Positions 1 to 4,641 of a DNA stretch of 6,994 bases are shown here, piece after piece (the first letter of the stretch is position 1; each line of letters opens with the position of its first letter). Origin of the DNA: Clostridia bacterium (lineage in GTDB: Bacteria; Bacillota; Clostridia; Oscillospirales; CAG-272); assembly GCA_017629395.1 (NCBI GenBank), contig JAGBXH010000135.1, positions 1 through 6,994 of the forward strand, read 5' to 3'. The position numbers and the translations under genes were made by a program. The notes beneath the pieces were generated by a model. It was not told the origin of the DNA, searched no databases, and saw nothing but the letters and a program-made list of their open reading frames with translations.

Positions 1-1
1 A

Positions 2-637
2 ACCGTTGCAACCAACCGCGCAAACAAGCAGAACGCCGAGCAGGGCGGCAAGCTGCCCACCGACACCACGCAGCAGACGCAGAAGGTCCCCGACACCGAC
101 GCGCTGGGCAAGGGTGAGGACACCGTTCCCGTTTACAACGAGGGCAACGGCACCGAGCAGGTAGTGGAAAAGGTAGAGGGCTATTCCCTGCCCGTGCAGG
201 GCACGCTGGGTGCCAAGCACGACGCCTCCGTGCAGGTATGGTCACCTACCATGGAGGAATACCGCATTCACCTTGGCATTGACATTACCACCGAGGACGC
301 AGCCCCCGTTTACGCAGCCGCAGCAGGTACCGTGGCGCAGATCTGGGATGACCCCATGATGGGCACCTGCGTTGCCATCTCTCACGAGGGTGACGTGGTC
401 ACCATTTATAAGAACCTCGCCGCAAACCTTGCAGACGGCATTGTTGCAGGCAAGGAGGTCAAGAGCGGTCAGCAGATCGGTACGGTAGGCGGTACGGCAA
501 CCTTGGAAATGGCGGAAGCACCCCACCTGCACTTTGAAATGACCGAGGGTGGCTTGTCCGTTGACCCTCTGGAATATTTCTCCGACAAGGACGTCAAGAC
601 ACTCAACACCTACGAGGACGGCACCGAGGGCAAGTAA
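2..637 (+). CDS. spoIIQ: SpoIIQ-like LytM/M23 metalloendopeptidase (5' partial)
   Basis: The frame is open from base 2 to the TAA at 635-637, giving 211 visible residues. No start or membrane anchor is visible, so the N-terminus lies off the left edge; the GTG at 164 is an internal Val. Visible residues 1-54 are a polar linker rich in Gly, Thr, Gln and Asp. Residues from about 60 to 195 are an M23 peptidase domain: HLGID supplies zinc ligands His90 and Asp94, and HLHFE supplies catalytic His175 and zinc ligand His177. The stretch WSPTMEEYRIHLGIDI, followed by DDPMMG, resembles clostridial SpoIIQ more than generic M23 enzymes. In that family the protein is a forespore membrane protein facing the intermembrane space, which binds SpoIIIAH during engulfment. 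B. subtilis SpoIIQ has lost a zinc-binding His, whereas clostridial versions keep the full set, as here, so this copy is probably catalytically active. The alternative is a non-sporulation LytM cell-wall hydrolase. A spoIID gene immediately upstream would support the call. Confidence 0.8.
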   Translation, partial: TVATNRANKQNAEQGGKLPTDTTQQTQKVPDTDALGKGEDTVPVYNEGNGTEQVVEKVEGYSLPVQGTLGAKHDASVQVWSPTMEEYRIHLGIDITTEDAAPVYAAAAGTVAQIWDDPMMGTCVAISHEGDVVTIYKNLAANLADGIVAGKEVKSGQQIGTVGGTATLEMAEAPHLHFEMTEGGLSVDPLEYFSDKDVKTLNTYEDGTEGK

Positions 638-645
638 TATTTTGC

Positions 646-683
646 AAAAGCAAAGCGCACACGACGTAGCGTGTGCGCTTTGC
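646..683 (-). terminator. 14-bp perfect hairpin, probable terminator of the minus-strand operon
   Basis: Bases 650-663 and 670-683 are perfect 14-nt inverted repeats around a 6-nt loop (664-669). Read on the minus strand, the stem is followed at once by four T residues (complement of 646-649), then GC. On the plus strand there is no T-run after it, because the second hairpin begins at its last base. It therefore fits best as the intrinsic terminator for the DUF58-transglutaminase transcript, although the T-tail is short. Confidence 0.65.
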
Positions 684-706
684 CGTCTGTACAAGCAGAC
701 GGTTTT
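683..706 (+). terminator. Rho-independent terminator of the SpoIIQ-like gene
   Basis: Bases 683-689 (CCGTCTG) pair perfectly with 696-702 (CAGACGG) across a 6-nt loop, followed by TTTT at 703-706. It lies 45 nt after the TAA of the SpoIIQ-like gene and has a T-tail only in the plus direction. The base at 683 is also the last base of the 14-bp hairpin, so the two stems abut. Confidence 0.7.
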
Positions 707-724
707 ATGTGCATTTGGTTACAC

Positions 725-780
725 TTTTTTCGCGTTTTTTTTGCATTTTTTCTGCAATTTTTTGCACTTTTTTGCAAAAA
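725..780. other. Helically phased T-tracts, probable intrinsically curved DNA
   Basis: Five runs of six to eight T residues occur at 725-730, 735-742, 746-751, 758-763 and 768-773. Their centres are 11, 10, 12 and 10 bp apart, close to one helical turn, and short GC-containing spacers such as GCA and CGCG separate them. Phased A/T-tracts of this kind bend DNA. The last tract runs into a 12-nt palindrome (TTTTTGCAAAAA, 769-780). The region lies between the plus-strand terminator and the stop of the minus-strand gene. I see no open frame or promoter in it, and its role is unknown. Confidence 0.5.
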
Positions 781-809
781 TTTCGCAGCTCTGTCAAGCC
801 TTATCCGTA

Positions 810-3800
810 TCAGAGTCTGTTCTTGATATAACGAAGCACCAGACGTCTGCCGAATTTGACGCGCTTATGCACGCAATTACGCAGATCAACGTACAGCGCC
901 GCTACCTGCTTCATTTGCGCCACGCTCATGCCGTGACCAAATTCCTCGGCAGCAACGGCATCCATGATCTGTCCCATGCGGTGCTTGCTGACGGGCAGCT
1001 CCTCTGCGGGAGCAGCATTGGGATCGCCCTCCTGCTCGGCATCCTCGTATTCGGGTGCTCTGCCCAGAACGTCGTCCAGCTCCAGCGCAATTCTGCGTGC
1101 GTATTCATCCTTGAATTCGCCCGCCTCGGGAGAAAGCCCGTAAATATCCAGCAGATTGTGCAGAGCATCGATCACGGTATAGCTCAGCTCTCTGCGGTCA
1201 TCCTCGCTCGTATTCTGTCCGAAATGCTCGGAAAGCACGGTCTCGGCTGCGCTGTCGCGCTTATACTGTGCGCTTGCCGCACGGTTCTTCAGATGCACCA
1301 GCACCGCGATCACAGCAGCTGCCACAAGGGCAACGGCTACGAAAACAATGGATGCAATAATGGTTCTGCGACGCTGCTCTGCCTCGGCAAGTGCCTCCTC
1401 ATCCACCTTTTCCTCGTCTTCCTTATCGGGATCGTACTGATCAAGCATATCGTCGATCTCATCCTTGATCGAGGGGGGAGGCGTGGAGGAGCTGCCGTCC
1501 TGGTTGGGATCGCTCTGTACGCCGCCGTACATACCCTCATAGTATGCAGGGGTGCACTCGTACTGTACCCAACCGATACCGTCAAAGAATACCTCGATCC
1601 ATGCGTGCGCCTCATAATCGTGCACGTAAGCAGCAAATCTGCCCGCGGCATTCTCTTCCTTGTAGGAATGGAAATCGCACGCGATGTAGCCCTCCACAAA
1701 TCTTGTGGGAATACCGTATTCGCGCAGGATCAGCGCAGCTGCAGAGGCAAACTGTACGCAATAGCCCTGCTGCGTCTTGGTCAGGAAGTTTTCCACGCCG
1801 TCCAGCGAATCGTCCACCAGTGCCAGATCGGGCGTCAGCGTATAGGTGCAGCCCTTTTCCTCAATGATGTAGTCAATGACCGCTCTGACAAGATCGTTAC
1901 GGTGCAGCACAGCCGCATCAAAGGTAGCGTTGGGCGCAGCAGCACCGCTAAAATCGTAGGGGTGCTCGACGATCTCGTAAATAGGCAGATCGTAAGCCTC
2001 CTCGTCCACCACGGTGACCTTTTCGTAAAGCTCAGCCATCATGGACTCATTGGGGTTCTCACAAACGATATACTCGCCCGTTTCCTCGCCGTTCTCGTCC
2101 AGCTCCTTGATATAATAGGTATTGAGCGCAAAATCGATCTCCAGCTTGGTGCCGATGGGATAGAACTCGTCGTGCGTAACCGCCTCTACGTGCTCAAACT
2201 CTCCCGTGGGTACCTTTTCCTTGAAGGTCGCGTTGTCAAAGATCTCGTTTGCAAGATCGGCAATGATCTTGCTGCCGCTCTTGCCGGTATAATACTTGTA
2301 GACGTAATCGGTGTAGTTGGTGTCATCCTCCTGAGCGTCCAAATCACCGCCAAACAGCACGCGCGCGATCTCGCGGCGGTCTTGCTCGCTGCCCGAAATA
2401 TAACGGTACAGCAGCGACTCGGTATGATCCGTGGTCACGCTCTTAACGCGATAGCTGCTGTCCAGCTCAAGCACGTACTCGTTGCCCTCGCCGTCACGCA
2501 GCACAATGACTCTTTCCTTGGAATCGTAATCCACATCCTTACTCAGATGCACAAAGGATGCCACCGCTCCGCTGCCCTTACGGTAGGTAATGGTGGTCAA
2601 GCCCTGCTCGGGCACGTCCTTTTCCACCTTGGCAACGTACGTGGTCTTGACATCGGTAAAGTTGCCGATCATTTCCACCTCGTAGGAGCAGAACGCCAAA
2701 ATCAACTCCTTTTGCAGGTTGTACTGCGCAATATCCGCACCCAGAATGCCGATCCAATCCTTATCGGTCTTGACAGGGGCAAAGGCAAGCGCGCTGTACT
2801 TGGTGCCCGCCTTGCCAAAATCACGTCCGGTCAGAATTCCGTCGTAGTAGTTGACAAAGCTGTGCTCGCTCTTTTCCACGTTGCCGTAGCCATACAGCCC
2901 GCGGCTCTGGTCAAACACGCTGGGCAGATACAAAAGCGAATCAAAGCTGTTGACGCGGCGCATATGCACCGTCATGGCAACAAAGCCGTAATCGGTGTAC
3001 TTATGATACTTTTGCAGAAAATCATGATCCTTGTCAAAGATCTCCAGCTCGTTGTGCAAAAGTCCGTAAAAATCGTAAAACATCTTGTCCGAGGGATGCT
3101 CGTCGATGTCATAAAGGTCGCGGTAGGCATCAAATGCGCCGGGATTCTCGGGGTCGTCGGTCGATGCGGCGGGATACCACGCGCCATCCTTATAGTCCAC
3201 ACCGATCCAGCCGCGCATATACAGGTTTGCCGCATACTGCGACTCAATAAAGAAGATCTGCGTACCGTCATACTGCACGTGCTCAAGATCCGTGGAATGC
3301 GGCTTGAAGTTATCCTGATCCAGCTCGTATTCCAGCTCGTCAAGGCGTTCGTCGTCACCCATTAACGCTGCGGTCACGTACGCGCGTGCATACGCGATCT
3401 TTTCGTCCAGCACCTTGATGATCATGTGCTTTTTGATGCTCAGCGCGGGAATGATAACGATCAGAAGGCAGACGACAAGCATCATTGCCGCGGCAAAGCC
3501 GCCCATAGCACTTCTTGCGCTGTCGGTCTCCTGCTCGTACTTGCGTGCGGCGCGAACCTGCTTTTTGATCTCCTTTTTGTGCAGCTTCTCCTGCTTTTTC
3601 TGCAGTGCCTTCTGCTTTTTTTCCTGCGCGGTCAAGCGTTGCTTCTTGGGCTTGACCTTCTTTTGCTTTTTGACAAGGTAAGACGAGAGCTCCTCGTCAA
3701 CCGTTTTGTCCTTATTTTTGCGCTTTTGCCGCTTTGCCTGCTTTACCAGCTTGCGTTGCAGCTTTTTCTCAGCCTTTTCGCGCTTTTTCTGCAAATATTC

Positions 3801-4628
3801 CTCGGGATACAGGGGTCTGTCCTGCTCCACGAACAGCTGCAGCTTGGTATCGTACTTATCCGTATCCACGCGGCGGCGGAACATTTTGTCGTACGCATAC
3901 ATGACCAGCACGGCGGCAACCGACGCGATCAGCACGCCTGCGCCAAGTCCGCTGGATGCCACGTTGAACACGCACACCGGCACCACGAGCACCAGAATGG
4001 CGATCACGGGCAGCACGGGACGCGTGCGCTTGGCAAGGAAGGGCACGAAGATGGCAGCCAGCACCAAAGCAACCGCCAGCATGCCGTCCGCACCGTAGGC
4101 GGTCAGCTTTTCCACGTAATACGCAGCCAGCGACTCACCCGAGGTCAGATTCGGCACACCGATACCGATGGTGGTCAGGTACACGGTGAACTTGGACAGA
4201 TACAAGCGGCACAAAAAGCCGTTGTACAGCGCAAGCACGCCCTGCACGATATTGGGAGAGAGCACGGCGATGCCGGCAGCCCCCAACGCCACACCGCCAA
4301 GTGCGGTATAGCGGTTATAGAACAACAGACCGAATACAGCGGTGGCAAACGCGGCAAGCAGCAGCATTTTTCCCTCGGGCACGCACACGCCAAAGCCGTA
4401 CGCTCCCGTAAAGCCGCCGCCAAAGAACATCATCAGTCCCCACGCAAGGCACATGACCACAAAGAGGCGACAAACGTAACCGAATACGCGCGTGCCAAGT
4501 CCCCTGCCCGCTTGGTCGGGCGGACACAGAAGCGGTCGCTGATGCTCGGGGATGAGCTCCGCCTGCTTTTTTTGCTTTTTCTCACGAGGCTGCTTTTTCG
4601 CCTTGATTTTTTTCTCTTTCTTTGCCAC
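810..4628 (-). CDS. Large membrane transglutaminase-like protein (TgpA-type, DUF4129-like tail)
   Basis: A 1272-residue protein is read from GTG 4628, chosen because a GGAGGTGA Shine-Dalgarno sequence lies 8 nt upstream; GTG 4637 would add three residues but sits on that site. Order of parts: a Lys-rich cytoplasmic N-terminus (2-22); six or seven hydrophobic helices (about 48-246); a strongly basic, coiled-coil-like cytoplasmic stretch (278-363); a membrane helix (376-397); and an ectodomain of about 690 residues. In the ectodomain, RGWIGVDYKDGAW (472-484) resembles the segment after the membrane bundle in TgpA-like proteins. The transglutaminase core (about 907-1032) has GYC with Cys957, AHAWIEV with His1008, and WVQYECTP with Glu1024 in the acid position. 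An acidic, Pro/Ser linker, a helix (1089-1111) and a cytoplasmic tail resembling DUF4129 follow. Papain-fold enzymes of this type act on proteins or peptides at the cell surface as cross-linkers or proteases, and the substrate here is unknown. The protein is much longer than typical TgpA proteins (roughly 650-750 residues). It is the distal gene of the operon with the DUF58 gene. Confidence 0.88.
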   Translation of the reverse strand: MAKKEKKIKAKKQPREKKQKKQAELIPEHQRPLLCPPDQAGRGLGTRVFGYVCRLFVVMCLAWGLMMFFGGGFTGAYGFGVCVPEGKMLLLAAFATAVFGLLFYNRYTALGGVALGAAGIAVLSPNIVQGVLALYNGFLCRLYLSKFTVYLTTIGIGVPNLTSGESLAAYYVEKLTAYGADGMLAVALVLAAIFVPFLAKRTRPVLPVIAILVLVVPVCVFNVASSGLGAGVLIASVAAVLVMYAYDKMFRRRVDTDKYDTKLQLFVEQDRPLYPEEYLQKKREKAEKKLQRKLVKQAKRQKRKNKDKTVDEELSSYLVKKQKKVKPKKQRLTAQEKKQKALQKKQEKLHKKEIKKQVRAARKYEQETDSARSAMGGFAAAMMLVVCLLIVIIPALSIKKHMIIKVLDEKIAYARAYVTAALMGDDERLDELEYELDQDNFKPHSTDLEHVQYDGTQIFFIESQYAANLYMRGWIGVDYKDGAWYPAASTDDPENPGAFDAYRDLYDIDEHPSDKMFYDFYGLLHNELEIFDKDHDFLQKYHKYTDYGFVAMTVHMRRVNSFDSLLYLPSVFDQSRGLYGYGNVEKSEHSFVNYYDGILTGRDFGKAGTKYSALAFAPVKTDKDWIGILGADIAQYNLQKELILAFCSYEVEMIGNFTDVKTTYVAKVEKDVPEQGLTTITYRKGSGAVASFVHLSKDVDYDSKERVIVLRDGEGNEYVLELDSSYRVKSVTTDHTESLLYRYISGSEQDRREIARVLFGGDLDAQEDDTNYTDYVYKYYTGKSGSKIIADLANEIFDNATFKEKVPTGEFEHVEAVTHDEFYPIGTKLEIDFALNTYYIKELDENGEETGEYIVCENPNESMMAELYEKVTVVDEEAYDLPIYEIVEHPYDFSGAAAPNATFDAAVLHRNDLVRAVIDYIIEEKGCTYTLTPDLALVDDSLDGVENFLTKTQQGYCVQFASAAALILREYGIPTRFVEGYIACDFHSYKEENAAGRFAAYVHDYEAHAWIEVFFDGIGWVQYECTPAYYEGMYGGVQSDPNQDGSSSTPPPSIKDEIDDMLDQYDPDKEDEEKVDEEALAEAEQRRRTIIASIVFVAVALVAAAVIAVLVHLKNRAASAQYKRDSAAETVLSEHFGQNTSEDDRRELSYTVIDALHNLLDIYGLSPEAGEFKDEYARRIALELDDVLGRAPEYEDAEQEGDPNAAPAEELPVSKHRMGQIMDAVAAEEFGHGMSVAQMKQVAALYVDLRNCVHKRVKFGRRLVLRYIKNRL

Positions 4629-4633
4629 GGTGC

Positions 4634-4641
4634 TCACCTCC
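4634..4641 (-). promoter_or_regulatory. Ribosome binding site overlapping the upstream stop codon
   Basis: On the minus strand the site reads GGAGGTGA, nearly the full anti-Shine-Dalgarno complement. Its last three bases are the TGA stop of the DUF58 gene. The GGAGG core is 8 nt from GTG 4628 but directly abuts GTG 4637, which decides the start in favour of 4628. The arrangement implies translational coupling, since ribosomes ending the DUF58 frame stop on the initiation site of the next gene. Confidence 0.8.

Noticed and set aside
242..694. A 150-codon minus-strand open frame opposite the SpoIIQ-like gene
   Set aside because: The sense strand carries a clear M23 domain. The antisense frame runs through the terminator hairpins and has no recognisable protein features.
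769..797. Possible minus-strand promoter with a perfect TTGACA (792-797)
   Set aside because: No TATAAT-like element lies 16-18 bp downstream, where the sequence is poly-A, and no gene follows in that direction before the terminators.
549..3365. A 938-codon plus-strand open frame
   Set aside because: It is exactly codon-aligned and antisense to the transglutaminase gene, starts inside the SpoIIQ-like gene and crosses both terminator hairpins. Its translation has no recognisable domain, and it exists only because the sense gene avoids TTA, CTA and TCA.
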